Origin: CALNXN01 sp942490645 | Lineage (GTDB): Bacteria; Pseudomonadota; Alphaproteobacteria; Rhodobacterales; Rhodobacteraceae | Assembly: GCA_942490645.1 (NCBI GenBank) | Contig: CALNXN010000009.1 | Coordinates: forward strand, 199,502-263,501 | Length of the DNA: 64,000 bases | Direction of reading: 5' to 3' | Shown here: positions 33,075 through 42,064 of the stretch, piece by piece | Position numbering within the stretch: position 1 is the first letter of the stretch | Layout of the letters: the number at the start of each line of letters is the position of its first letter | Made by a program: the position numbers and the translations under genes | Notes under the pieces: model-generated | What the model was told of the DNA's origin: nothing | Seen by the model: the letters and a program-made list of their open reading frames with translations, nothing else | Databases searched by the model: none

Positions 33075-34304
33075 TCAAAGCCCTGGGTTTTCTCGCGCCA
33101 GACGGGCTTCGCGACGGTAGACGACGATGATGGACGCAATGGCGGCCAAGGCAGTAGCGAGCATCATGTAAAGCAGCGGGTAAGCGCCCGAAGTGGGCGT
33201 TAGGAAGGCGCCCACCTGATCGGCCAGCACCGCGCCGCCGCCAATCATGATCGCGCCGCCCAAGCCTGAGGCGGTGCCAGCAAGATGCGGGCGAACGCTC
33301 AGCATGCCGGACGTGGCATTCGGGATCACCAGCCCATTTCCGAGCCCCACAAGTGTCATCATTCCAAAAAATACGAATGCGCTACCGTACCCAGTGTAAA
33401 AGAGGATTAGTGAGATCAACGTCCCGCCCGCATTGAAAAAACAGCCCCATAGGATCATCTGATTGATGCCAACACGAGCGGCAAACCGCCCGGTCAGGAA
33501 GTTTCCAAGGAAATAACCGATAGCCGGTGCGCCGAAATAGAGCCCCAATTCGGAAGCGGACATCCCGAATACGACGGATCCCACAAACGGCGCTCCACCC
33601 AGATATGCAAAAAACGATCCAGAGCAGAAGGCCGATGCCAATGCATAGCCCCAAAAGCGCGGGGAGGTGAGTAATTCGGGGTAATCACCGAACTGAGCGC
33701 GCAGGGATTTGCCGCTGACTGTGGCTGTCTCGCCAAGATCGGACCAAGCCAGCCACCAGGTCAGCGCCCCGAGAATGAAGAGAACCCAAAAATTCGCTTT
33801 CCATCCAAAGAATTCGTCCAACACACCGCCCAGCATAGGGCTGACCATAGGGACGACCGCCATGCCCATCGTGACATAGCCGAGCATTGATGCGGCCTGA
33901 TCCTGTTCGAACATGTCGCGCACCACGGCGCGGCTAAGTACCATGGCAACCGCGATCATGGCCTGGCACATCCTGAAAAACAGGTAGATTTCGGCGTTCG
34001 GGGCAAAAATACAGCCCAGCGTCGCCACAAGGAAAATCGCTATGCCCCAAAGGATCACGGGCCTGCGGCCAATATTGTCGGCGATAGGCCCGATCACGAT
34101 CTGCAAGATGGCGCTGACGCCAAGATAAAACGAAACCGATCGCTGCATCACACGGTATTCGGTTTCGAAATACGCGGTCATGCTCGTGAGGCTCGGTAAA
34201 AAGATGTTCATGACCATTGCCGACATGCCTGCGAGCAGAATCAGCGTCATGACATGTGGAGGGGTCGATCGATCCAGAAACCTGATCCGCGGCGATGTGT
34301 TCAT
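33075..34304 (-). CDS. Bcr/CflA-family MFS efflux transporter
   Basis: The 409-residue protein has twelve hydrophobic segments and the Bcr/CflA loop motif GPIADNIGRRPVILWG between segments 2 and 3. It would export drugs or metabolites by proton antiport. It lies between pccR and pccB, with TTTGC sites in front of its start, and it is read in the same direction as pccR. Its placement suggests a link to propionyl-CoA stress, but this is inferred. Confidence 0.88.
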   Translation of the reverse strand: MNTSPRIRFLDRSTPPHVMTLILLAGMSAMVMNIFLPSLTSMTAYFETEYRVMQRSVSFYLGVSAILQIVIGPIADNIGRRPVILWGIAIFLVATLGCIFAPNAEIYLFFRMCQAMIAVAMVLSRAVVRDMFEQDQAASMLGYVTMGMAVVPMVSPMLGGVLDEFFGWKANFWVLFILGALTWWLAWSDLGETATVSGKSLRAQFGDYPELLTSPRFWGYALASAFCSGSFFAYLGGAPFVGSVVFGMSASELGLYFGAPAIGYFLGNFLTGRFAARVGINQMILWGCFFNAGGTLISLILFYTGYGSAFVFFGMMTLVGLGNGLVIPNATSGMLSVRPHLAGTASGLGGAIMIGGGAVLADQVGAFLTPTSGAYPLLYMMLATALAAIASIIVVYRREARLARENPGL

Positions 34305-34367
34305 TCAAAACAGGTAATCCGGCGCTTTCTTGATGTCCACGCATACCAGCTATGCACTCAGCGAAAG

Positions 34368-34423
34368 TTTGCGAGTTTGCAGTTTGCAGATTTCGAAGTG
34401 AAAAGACTTTGCAAATTTGCTAG
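34368..34423. promoter_or_regulatory. Array of TTTGC sites between the MFS gene and pccB
   Basis: TTTGCGAG (34368-34375), TTTGCAG (34376-34382), TTTGCAGA (34383-34390), TTTGCAAA (34408-34415) and TTTGCTAG (34416-34423) are head-to-tail words 7 or 8 bases apart. This shared spacer of 182 bases serves pccB and the divergent MFS gene and is the likely PccR operator. Confidence 0.7.
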
Positions 34424-34486
34424 AAAGCCCTTCGTATGACACTTGGCATTAGATAGACTGCGCCAAATCAATCAAACGGGTGCGCC

Positions 34487-36019
34487 ATGAAAGACATACT
34501 CTCGCAGCTAGAAGACCGCCGTGAAACAGCCCGCTTGGGTGGTGGTCAAAAACGGATCGACGCGCAGCATGGCCGTGGCAAGCTGACCGCGCGCGAACGT
34601 GTGGACCTGCTGCTGGATGAGGGCTCTTTTGAAGAGTTCGATATGTTCGTGACACACCGAAATACTGATTTTGGCATGGAAAAACAAAAGCCTGCGGGTG
34701 ATGGTGTTGTAACGGGCTGGGGCACGATCAATGGGCGCCTTGTCTATGTGTTCAGTCAGGATTTCACGGTTCTGGGCGGCTCCGTTTCTGAAACCCACGC
34801 CAAGAAGATCTGCAAGATCATGGATATGGCCGTGCAGAATGGCGCACCGGTGATCGGCATAAACGATTCCGGTGGCGCGCGCATTCAAGAGGGTGTGGAT
34901 TCGCTAGCAGGATACGGCGAGGTGTTTCACCGCAATATTACCGCCAGTGGTGTCGTCCCGCAGATCAGCGTGATCATGGGGCCATGTGCCGGGGGCGCGG
35001 TCTATTCACCAGCCATGACAGATTTCATTTTCATGGTCAAAGACAGCTCTTACATGTTCGTCACTGGGCCAGACGTGGTCAAAACCGTCACCAACGAACA
35101 TGTCACAGCCGAGGAGTTGGGCGGCGCGTCAACGCACACCAAGAAATCCTCTGTTGCGGATGCGGCGTTTGAAAATGACGTTGAGGCGCTTGCTGAAGTT
35201 CGGCGGTTGGTCGATTTTCTGCCCGCCAACAACCGCGAAAAGCCGCCAGTGCGCCCGTTTTTCGATGATCCGGACCGGATTGAATCCTCGCTCGACACGC
35301 TGGTGCCGGCCAACCCCAACACGCCGTATGACATGAAGGAATTGATCCTGAAGCTGGCGGACGAGGGGGATTTCTACGAGATACAGGAAGACTTTGCCAA
35401 GAATATCATCACCGGGTTCATCCGCATCGAAGGGCGCACCGTGGGCGTCGTGGCCAACCAGCCTATGGTGTTGGCCGGATGTCTGGATATTGACAGCTCA
35501 CGCAAGGCCGCGCGGTTTGTGCGCTTTTGTGATGCCTTCGAAATTCCGATCCTGACGCTGGTGGATGTGCCGGGCTTCTTGCCGGGCACGTCGCAAGAAT
35601 ACGGTGGGGTGATCAAACACGGCGCGAAACTGTTGTATGCCTATGGTGAGGCGACGGTGCCGATGGTGACGGTGATCACGCGCAAGGCTTACGGCGGGGC
35701 CTATGTGGTGATGGCGTCCAAACATCTGCGGGCCGATTTCAACTACGCCTGGCCCACGGCAGAAGTGGCCGTGATGGGCGCAAAGGGCGCCACGGAAATC
35801 ATCCACCGCGGCGATCTGGGCGACCCCGAAAAGATCGCAGCACACACGGCTGAATACGAAGAGCGGTTTGCCAATCCCTTCGTCGCGTCCGAGCGCGGGT
35901 TCGTTGACGAGGTGATCCAGCCCCGCAGCACCCGCAAACGGGTCGCGCGCGCGTTCGCGTCCCTGCGCAACAAGCAGACGCATTTGCCGTGGAAGAAGCA
36001 CGACAATATTCCGTTGTGA
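34487..36019 (+). CDS. pccB: Propionyl-CoA carboxylase, carboxyltransferase (beta) subunit
   Basis: The 510-residue protein transfers carboxyl groups from carboxybiotin to propionyl-CoA, giving (S)-methylmalonyl-CoA (EC 6.4.1.3). The two crotonase-fold halves are present: GINDSGGARIQEGVDSLAGYGE in the first and LVDVPGFLPGTSQEYGGVIKHGAKLLYAYGEATVP in the second. The length is normal. The partner biotin carboxylase pccA is 2.5 kb downstream on the same strand; PccR sites lie upstream. Confidence 0.97.
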   Translation: MKDILSQLEDRRETARLGGGQKRIDAQHGRGKLTARERVDLLLDEGSFEEFDMFVTHRNTDFGMEKQKPAGDGVVTGWGTINGRLVYVFSQDFTVLGGSVSETHAKKICKIMDMAVQNGAPVIGINDSGGARIQEGVDSLAGYGEVFHRNITASGVVPQISVIMGPCAGGAVYSPAMTDFIFMVKDSSYMFVTGPDVVKTVTNEHVTAEELGGASTHTKKSSVADAAFENDVEALAEVRRLVDFLPANNREKPPVRPFFDDPDRIESSLDTLVPANPNTPYDMKELILKLADEGDFYEIQEDFAKNIITGFIRIEGRTVGVVANQPMVLAGCLDIDSSRKAARFVRFCDAFEIPILTLVDVPGFLPGTSQEYGGVIKHGAKLLYAYGEATVPMVTVITRKAYGGAYVVMASKHLRADFNYAWPTAEVAVMGAKGATEIIHRGDLGDPEKIAAHTAEYEERFANPFVASERGFVDEVIQPRSTRKRVARAFASLRNKQTHLPWKKHDNIPL

Positions 36020-36029
36020 GGTGCTGTTG

Positions 36030-36707
36030 ATGAAAATCAGCAAAGATCAAAGGGAAGCGTGGAAGCAAAAGCCTGAAAACGATGCATTCAAAGATGCGTT
36101 GGCGTCTGAGATAATGCCGACAGGAGTTTTGGATCTTGAAAGGCTGTACCAACTCGCCGCGAAAAACGGCCTGGGGGATCTGCAATCTGAATACGAGCAT
36201 CTCAATCCGGGCCAAATCAGAATGAACATCGGCAACAGGTTGCGGCCGATATGGAAGTCGGGTGATTTGAAAGGATTGGAAGGTCAGTCGATCCCTTGTG
36301 CTGAAAATGGCTCCCACCCCTTTAAAAACCACGCCTTCACCATCTCCCACGCCGACGATGGCAAGTTCGTGGGTCAGGGCCTGCGCGCGTTTTTCGAATA
36401 CCGCGAGTTGGGCATCAAGGACGCCACCCAAGGCAAATTCGGCGCGCATGTGATCCGTGCCGTGCCGGGTGAAGAATCGCCCGGCGCGTGGCACAGCCAT
36501 GAACTGGAGTTCCAGATGGTCTACGTGACCAAAGGCTGGGTCGTCTTTGAATACGAGGGCGAGGGGGAGCATATGCTGCGCGCGGGGTCTTGCGTGCTGC
36601 AACCACCCGGCATCAAGCACCGCGAGGTGCGCCATTCCGACGATATGGAACTGATCGAGATCATCTCTCCAGCGGATTTCCACACACAGGACGAAACCGC
36701 CCCATGA
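36030..36707 (+). CDS. Cupin-domain protein with an unrelated N-terminal domain
   Basis: The 225-residue protein has two parts. The C-terminal part (about residues 125-218) is a cupin: PGAWHSHELEFQMVYVTKGWVVFEYEGEGEHML and LQPPGIKHREVRHS, with the usual His/Glu metal ligands. The N-terminal 90 residues (KISKDQREAWKQKPENDAFK..., LNPGQIRMNIGNRLR) are charged and helical and use less GC-rich codons. No enzyme activity can be assigned. Start is the ATG at 36030 with GAGGTG upstream. It overlaps the next gene as ATGA. Confidence 0.75.
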   Translation: MKISKDQREAWKQKPENDAFKDALASEIMPTGVLDLERLYQLAAKNGLGDLQSEYEHLNPGQIRMNIGNRLRPIWKSGDLKGLEGQSIPCAENGSHPFKNHAFTISHADDGKFVGQGLRAFFEYRELGIKDATQGKFGAHVIRAVPGEESPGAWHSHELEFQMVYVTKGWVVFEYEGEGEHMLRAGSCVLQPPGIKHREVRHSDDMELIEIISPADFHTQDETAP

Positions 36708-37093
36708 TCAAATCCACCGCCCTCGCCACGGCCCTGAGCCTGACCGCACTGCCTGCAGCGGCGATTGATGTGCCGTCAGGCCAGCCGGTGGAGCTGTGGG
36801 AGGTGCTGGTGGACATGGTCGAGGCCGAGACGTGGCTGCGGTTCCGCTTTTTAGCGCCCCAGATCGCGCGCGACGGCGGGGGTATCTCCTTTGCCCAAGC
36901 GGAGGATGATCTGGCCTTTTTGTGCAACGATGTCGCCTTGCCCTACATGCGGGATTACACGCTTGATGGCGATGTTATCGTGATCAGCCTGCTGGATAGG
37001 ACCGTGGATTTCGGGGCCTCTGACCCTGACGCCACACAGTTCATCGACGTATTTCGCCCTGAAAACGGCTCCTGTATTTGGGAGGGTTTATGA
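36704..37093 (+). CDS. DUF6497-like periplasmic protein
   Basis: The 129-residue product has a signal peptide (about residues 1-19, ALPAAAIDVPSG) and then WLRFRFLAPQIARDGGG, LCNDVALPYMRDY and CIWEGL, the pattern of DUF6497 proteins found in Rhodobacteraceae, sometimes misnamed acetolactate synthase. Two cysteines could form a disulfide. It is coupled to the cupin gene by a 4-base overlap. Role unknown. Confidence 0.7.
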   Translation: MIKSTALATALSLTALPAAAIDVPSGQPVELWEVLVDMVEAETWLRFRFLAPQIARDGGGISFAQAEDDLAFLCNDVALPYMRDYTLDGDVIVISLLDRTVDFGASDPDATQFIDVFRPENGSCIWEGL

Positions 37094-37307
37094 TGAAACC
37101 ACAATATGTTGCGGATCAAAGCTCATCCAAAGGGTCATTTGAGGCTTTGGTGACACAAAGCCGCCGATCGCATCTGATCACATATCTTTTACCCTCTGAT
37201 TCCCGTATGGTGCGCGCAGGGATGACCCAAGCGTCCCTGAATTGGAAAGTGGGCATGCCGTGGCCGAGGTCACGGGTGTCTGTAAAGCAAAGTGACAGGA
37301 GAAACAG

Positions 37308-37442
37308 ATGTCAAAGAGCATCAAACTTTTGGCTATGTTCGGCTTTGTCGCCGTCGTGGCTGCCTGCGCGCGTGAGCAGGAAGAACTGGTCGTGGTTGAG
37401 CCGATTTCGGAAGAACCCGTCTACACAGGCAAATACAAGTAA
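37308..37442 (+). CDS. 44-residue lipoprotein
   Basis: The product MSKSIKLLAMFGFVAVVAAC... has a lipobox VAAC with Cys20 as lipidated residue and only 24 mature residues, acidic and ending TGKYK. It has a strong AGGAG site 6 bases upstream. Such very small lipoproteins between pccB and pccA are typical of this locus in roseobacters. It is too short for firm family assignment. Confidence 0.7.
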   Translation: MSKSIKLLAMFGFVAVVAACAREQEELVVVEPISEEPVYTGKYK

Positions 37443-37451
37443 TGTCTGTCC

Positions 37452-37475
37452 AAGGCAGGCGTTCGCGCCTGCCTT
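37452..37475 (+). terminator. Hairpin after the small lipoprotein gene
   Basis: AAGGCAGGC (37452-37460) pairs exactly with GCCTGCCTT (37467-37475) around GTTCGC. No T-run follows, so attenuation and not full termination is likely. Confidence 0.45.
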
Positions 37476-37496
37476 GACCCTTTGGCCCCTGCAGCG

Positions 37497-37856
37497 ATGG
37501 GGGTGCATATGCTGAAACATCGCGGGTTCCCGGGCCGCTTGGCCGGAACAGACTATCAATTCACCCTTCGCAGGTTCAATCCGCGCGGTGTCACGCCGCT
37601 GACGGAACGTATCCGTTTTCCTGATCGGAAACCCGCAGACCGGCGTGCGGATCTGGCGTTTTTCAAGGCGCTGTGGGAGCATTTCGGCAATGAGCCGTTC
37701 GAGCGTGGCAATCTTGATGCCGGGCGATTGTCGTGGTTTTTCGGCCGTGAAGTGCTGCCCGCGACCGATCCATTTGATCCCGAAAGCTATGAGGCCGAAC
37801 TGGTTATCAACGAAGCTTTGGCGCGTTCGACCATGCCGGATGCATTTGACCCATGA
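37497..37856 (+). CDS. Hypothetical protein
   Basis: The 119-residue product is soluble and has no recognised domain; it contains GRLAGTDYQFTLRRFNPRGVTPL, a DRRADLAFFKALWEHFG helix and WFFGREVLPATDPFDPESYEAELV. The start may be the ATG at 37497 or at 37509. It follows the small lipoprotein closely on the same strand and ends before a terminator at 38027. I do not recognise it. Confidence 0.6.
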   Translation: MGVHMLKHRGFPGRLAGTDYQFTLRRFNPRGVTPLTERIRFPDRKPADRRADLAFFKALWEHFGNEPFERGNLDAGRLSWFFGREVLPATDPFDPESYEAELVINEALARSTMPDAFDP

Positions 37857-38202
37857 TCGGCATTAATTCGCTCACAAATGGCGCCAACCGGCAATCATCG
37901 GCTCATCCTGAGGTTGTGCCTAAATTTCCACTGGTGAATGCAACTCACGCGAGTAGATTGATGCTTGAGGATCAGGGCGTCTATCCCCGCCCCGGATCTT
38001 TGTACACCTTTCGTACCCCTTCCCCTGGCGGGCAGTTTGGCGCTATTTCGCGTACACTGCCCGCCTTCTTCTTTTTCACAGACAGCTGTGTAAGGCGGCG
38101 GTGCTCCGCCGGAGCGACCAAGCCCGCGTCAGCACCTCTGGCAATGCGTCTCTCGGGGCTGTATTCTTGGATCAAAACAACAATCATCCGAGGATACGAT
38201 CG
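37857..38202. other. 346-base gap containing only a terminator
   Basis: No coding frame with a ribosome-binding site or family feature was found; a long frame through the region continues into pccA in the wrong frame. The gap holds the terminator at 38027-38077 and a GGCGGCGGTGCTCCGCCGG-type hairpin near 38095. Confidence 0.6.
38027..38077 (+). terminator. Rho-independent terminator ending the pccB-side unit
   Basis: GGCGGGCAGT (38027-38036) and ACTGCCCGCC (38056-38065) are perfect 10-base complements, followed by TTCTTCTTTTTC. Confidence 0.8.
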
Positions 38203-38406
38203 ATGCACATCAAACACATTTTCGCGGCTTTGGGCCTTTGCACAGTACTTGCGGCTTGTGGTGACACGATTGCCGATCAGGCTATCGCTGGCACGGCCAT
38301 CGGCGCAGGCGCGGCTGTTATCACCAATGGCACAATCGCCAAAGGTGCCGTCATTGGTGCGGCAGGCAACATCGCTTATTGCCAGCTCTACCCGGGCCGC
38401 TGCTGA
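38203..38406 (+). CDS. Small lipoprotein with Gly/Ala-rich stretch
   Basis: The 67-residue product starts MHIKHIFAALGLCTVLAAC, where the lipobox LAAC gives lipidated Cys19. The rest, AIAGTAIGAGAAVITNGTIAKGAVIGAAG, has glycine-zipper spacing (GxxxG) and ends with two more cysteines. It probably sits in the outer membrane. The ATG follows GAGGA. A longer frame from 38101 is not supported. Confidence 0.7.
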   Translation: MHIKHIFAALGLCTVLAACGDTIADQAIAGTAIGAGAAVITNGTIAKGAVIGAAGNIAYCQLYPGRC

Positions 38407-38537
38407 CCAGCTAACCCCACAGCTTGACGCCACAAATCTGGCGCGCGCCGTACAGGATCTTCCTGTGCGGCCCATTGCGCATGCGCGTCTGAAATACGTA
38501 ACCCTCTCCGAATTTGCACTGCAACAAAGGACACTTC

Positions 38538-40538
38538 ATGTTCAATAAGATCCTGATCGCCAACCGTGGCGAAATCGCCTGCCGCGTCATCAAGACGGCC
38601 CGCAAAATGGGTATTCAGACTGTGGCCATCTATTCGGATGCTGACGCGCAGGCGCTGCACGTACAGATGGCGGATGAGGCGGTGCATATCGGCCCGCCAC
38701 CGGCCAACCAGTCCTACATTGTGATCGACAAGGTGATGGAGGCCGTCAAATCCTCGGGCGCGCAGGCCGTGCATCCGGGGTACGGGTTTCTGTCCGAGAA
38801 CTCCAAGTTTGCCGAGGCGCTGGCCGCAGCGGGCGTTGCTTTTGTGGGCCCGCCTGTCGGCGCGATTGAGAAAATGGGCGACAAGATCACCTCCAAAAAG
38901 ATTGCGCAGGAGGCCAATGTGTCCACCGTGCCCGGATATATGGGGCTGATCAGCGACGCGGACGAGGCGGTCAAGATCTCGAACGAGATCGGCTACCCGG
39001 TCATGCTCAAGGCCTCTGCGGGTGGTGGGGGCAAAGGCATGCGGATTGCCTGGACCGACGAAGAGGCGCGCGAAGGGTTCCAGTCGTCCAAGAACGAAGC
39101 GGCCAGTTCGTTTGGCGATGACCGGATATTCATCGAAAAGTTCGTCACGCAGCCGCGCCACATCGAAATTCAAGTGCTGTGCGACGCCCATGGCAATGGT
39201 ATCTATCTGGGTGAGCGCGAGTGTTCCATCCAGCGCCGCAACCAGAAGGTCGTTGAGGAAGCCCCCAGTCCGTTTCTGGACGAGGCCACCCGCAAGGCGA
39301 TGGGTGAGCAGGCCGTCGCTCTTGCGCAGGCCGTGGGCTACACGAGTGCGGGCACCGTGGAATTCATCGTCGACGGCGACAAGAATTTCTATTTCCTCGA
39401 AATGAACACGCGTCTGCAAGTGGAACATCCCGTGACCGAGTTGATCACGGGTGTTGATCTGGTCGAACAGATGATCCGCGTGGCCAATGGCGAGCCGCTG
39501 ACGATGAAGCAGTCAGACGTCAAACTGAACGGCTGGGCGATTGAAAACCGCCTTTACGCCGAAGACCCATATCGCGGGTTTTTGCCCTCCATCGGTCGGC
39601 TGACGCGGTACCGCCCGCCAGCGGAGGTCACAGAAGCATCCCATGTCGTGCGCAACGATACCGGCGTCTATGAGGGCGGCGAGATCAGCATGTACTACGA
39701 CCCGATGATCGCGAAACTCTGCACATGGGCGCCGACACGTGGCGAGGCGATAGAGCGGATGCGCGTCGCGCTCGACAGCTTCGAGGTGGAAGGCATTGGT
39801 CACAACCTGCCGTTCCTGTCCGCGGTGATGGACCATCCGAAATTTGTATCGGGCGACATGACCACAGCCTTCATCGCCGAAGAATATCCTGACGGATTCG
39901 ACGGTGTTGAATTGGCCGAAGGTGACTTGCGCCGGATTGCCGCGGCCTGTGCCGCCATGCACCGGGTTGCTGAAATCCGCCGTGCGCGCGTGTCGGGGCG
40001 GATGGACAATCACGAGCGCAAGGTTGGATCAGATTGGAACGTGCGCCTGCAGGACCAGTCTTATGACGTTGTGATTGCGGCGGATCCCTCGGGCTCTACG
40101 GTCACATTTGCAGATGGCAAGGCCATGCGTGTTGCGGGTGCATGGACGCCCGGCGACCAGTTGGCCACGATGCAAGTGGACGGCGCGCCGCTGGTTCTCA
40201 AGGTCGGCAAAGTGTCCGGCGGTTTCCGTATCCGTACGCGTGGCGCAGACATCAAGGTGCATGTGCGCACGCCGCGTCAGGCGGAATTGGCGCGCAAAAT
40301 GCCCGACAAGCTGCCCCCCGACACCTCCAAGATGCTGCTGTGTCCAATGCCGGGGCTGGTCGTCAAACTGGAAGTGGCCGTTGGCGACGAAGTTCAGGAC
40401 GGGCAGGCGCTGTGCACCATCGAAGCAATGAAGATGGAAAACATCCTGCGCGCGGAGCGCAAGGGTGTGGTGACCAAAATCAATGCAAGCGCCGGAGACA
40501 GCCTTGCCGTGGATGACGTGATTATGGAGTTTGAATGA
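38538..40538 (+). CDS. pccA: Propionyl-CoA carboxylase, biotin-carboxylase (alpha) subunit
   Basis: The 666-residue protein has the biotin carboxylase domain (about residues 1-450; ILIANRGEIACRV, ASAGGGGKGMRI ATP loop, FLEMNTRLQVEHPVTE), a linker/BT domain, and the biotin carrier domain at the C-terminus with EAMKMEN, where Lys632 carries biotin. Together with PccB it makes (S)-methylmalonyl-CoA (EC 6.4.1.3). The ATG at 38538 follows AAAGGA. A TTTGCA word at 38513-38518 is only a weak candidate PccR site. Confidence 0.97.
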   Translation: MFNKILIANRGEIACRVIKTARKMGIQTVAIYSDADAQALHVQMADEAVHIGPPPANQSYIVIDKVMEAVKSSGAQAVHPGYGFLSENSKFAEALAAAGVAFVGPPVGAIEKMGDKITSKKIAQEANVSTVPGYMGLISDADEAVKISNEIGYPVMLKASAGGGGKGMRIAWTDEEAREGFQSSKNEAASSFGDDRIFIEKFVTQPRHIEIQVLCDAHGNGIYLGERECSIQRRNQKVVEEAPSPFLDEATRKAMGEQAVALAQAVGYTSAGTVEFIVDGDKNFYFLEMNTRLQVEHPVTELITGVDLVEQMIRVANGEPLTMKQSDVKLNGWAIENRLYAEDPYRGFLPSIGRLTRYRPPAEVTEASHVVRNDTGVYEGGEISMYYDPMIAKLCTWAPTRGEAIERMRVALDSFEVEGIGHNLPFLSAVMDHPKFVSGDMTTAFIAEEYPDGFDGVELAEGDLRRIAAACAAMHRVAEIRRARVSGRMDNHERKVGSDWNVRLQDQSYDVVIAADPSGSTVTFADGKAMRVAGAWTPGDQLATMQVDGAPLVLKVGKVSGGFRIRTRGADIKVHVRTPRQAELARKMPDKLPPDTSKMLLCPMPGLVVKLEVAVGDEVQDGQALCTIEAMKMENILRAERKGVVTKINASAGDSLAVDDVIMEFE

Positions 40539-40542
40539 TCCA

Positions 40543-41262
40543 GTGGCCGCCAGTCTTGGCATAACGCTTGTTCTGGGGGCCGCGGTCTTTTTGGTCTATC
40601 TCAGCACCGGCCGGTCAAATATCCAGCGGTCGGGTCTGGAAATGCCTGTGCTGGTGCTGATCGTGTTGATCATCGGCGCGGCTCTGACGCTGGTTTTTGC
40701 GCAGCGTCCTGATTTTCCAGCCTCTTTCGCGGCCGGTTTGTTGGTGGCAGGCTCGGCGCTGTTTGGTCTGCTGTTCAACGCGGCCGTGGCCCGGCAGGAT
40801 GCCCAAAGGGCACGTGCCGAGCGACGAGACGATGTGCAGCGCGCCTTGGTGGCCGAGATCAAACACTATGTGCAGGCCCTGCAACAGTTTCCGCTGGATG
40901 ACGCCTGGGAGGCAATGGCACCGCGCATTCGCGCGGGTCACGTACCTGTGGTGCCGTCTGAAAACAATGCGACGCTGTTCAAGGCGGTGGTGCAGGACAT
41001 TCACGTTCTGCCCAAGAATGTCATTGACCCTGTCGTTAAATACTACAGTCAAGTCAATGAGATAGAGGCGGCTATCTCAGACATACGATCAGGTTATTTT
41101 CGGTCTGGTACAACAGAAGACGACAAGATGCGTCGGCACGAGATGTACCGCGAGTACTTGGAGGTTAAACTGAAGGCGTTGGACTACGGTTTGCGCGCGC
41201 TGCGCGCTTTGGGGGCGTCACTTGATGATGTGACGATCAATACCCCGGACGACGACCGTTGA
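40543..41262 (+). CDS. Membrane protein of unknown function
   Basis: The 239-residue protein has two membrane segments in the first 85 residues (LGITLVLGAAVFLVYLS and VLVLIVLIIGAALTLVF), a short third hydrophobic stretch, then a long charged region with heptad-like helices (AVARQDAQRARAERRDDVQRAL). No family recognised. The start is uncertain: GTG at 40543 or TTG at 40531; no ATG is in frame near the pccA stop. It follows pccA directly. Confidence 0.65.
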   Translation: MAASLGITLVLGAAVFLVYLSTGRSNIQRSGLEMPVLVLIVLIIGAALTLVFAQRPDFPASFAAGLLVAGSALFGLLFNAAVARQDAQRARAERRDDVQRALVAEIKHYVQALQQFPLDDAWEAMAPRIRAGHVPVVPSENNATLFKAVVQDIHVLPKNVIDPVVKYYSQVNEIEAAISDIRSGYFRSGTTEDDKMRRHEMYREYLEVKLKALDYGLRALRALGASLDDVTINTPDDDR

Positions 41263-41434
41263 GCGGGGTAAGAGGGGCTTCTTTGCGATTTTCGTCAGAC
41301 ATATCAATGTCCTTTCCTCTTGATCAGGCGGCTATTCCGCGTGCCTGCATGCTCAATATAGGGTGTAAGGGCGCTTTGGGCAAGCTGGCGCACAGTTTCG
41401 CACCCCAAGGGTTAAAGGCAGGTGAGTGCACCGC

Positions 41435-41899
41435 TCAACCCTCGGACCTGTCGGCTGCGGCCTCTTTTTCCTCGCGAATTTCGCGCTGCCGCATGGGCAT
41501 CTTGTCAATGCTGCGGGTGATCTCGCGTACGTCCCAAGGGAAAGGTTTACGCAATTTGACCCCTCCATCCTTGCCAATCAACACCAGCATGAACCCGCGG
41601 GGCCGCAATTTGAGCCGCAAATCAGAGCGGGCGTCAGGGTCGGTGTCAGTGATCACGACCACATCACGCATCAGCAATTCATCAGTTCGCGCGCGCAACA
41701 ATTCCATCTGTTCGGCAAAGGCGGGGTCGTCGCTGGTGTCGGCAAAAACAACAACGGGCCGTTTTTTCCACTTGAATTCGTTCAAATTGATTTCATCCAT
41801 CGTTTTGAACAACGCCTCTTCAATAGGTGACTGGGTATCCTGCGCCAGAGTGGGTGCGGCGAAAAGACACGCGATAACAAGGGTTAGTACAGTTTTCAT
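41435..41899 (-). CDS. DUF4174 periplasmic protein
   Basis: The 154-residue product has a signal peptide (about 1-19) and a thioredoxin-fold-like DUF4174 domain: WKKRPVVVFADTSDDPAF, DVVVITDTDPDARSDLR, GFMLVLIGKDGGVKLRKPFPWDV. It lacks a CxxC site. The ATG at 41899 has AGGAG upstream. It is the only minus-strand gene between pccA and mcm. Role unknown. Confidence 0.8.
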   Translation of the reverse strand: MKTVLTLVIACLFAAPTLAQDTQSPIEEALFKTMDEINLNEFKWKKRPVVVFADTSDDPAFAEQMELLRARTDELLMRDVVVITDTDPDARSDLRLKLRPRGFMLVLIGKDGGVKLRKPFPWDVREITRSIDKMPMRQREIREEKEAAADRSEG

Positions 41900-42064
41900 G
41901 GCAGCTCCTGTTGGGAGCAATATAAGCCGCTTGCGCGGATATGCGATGGTGATTGCGCGCAATTTTAACATTAAATGGAATGCAAGGGGTTGGCTGTGAC
42001 AGTCTCGCAAACCCTATGTGTCAGGCCGTTCGGGGCGGTCGTTGCGAATTGGACCCGTCAAATC

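Noticed and set aside
37853..38548. 231-codon plus-strand frame across the gap before pccA
   Set aside because: It crosses a strong terminator and the small lipoprotein gene in another frame and lacks a ribosome-binding site.
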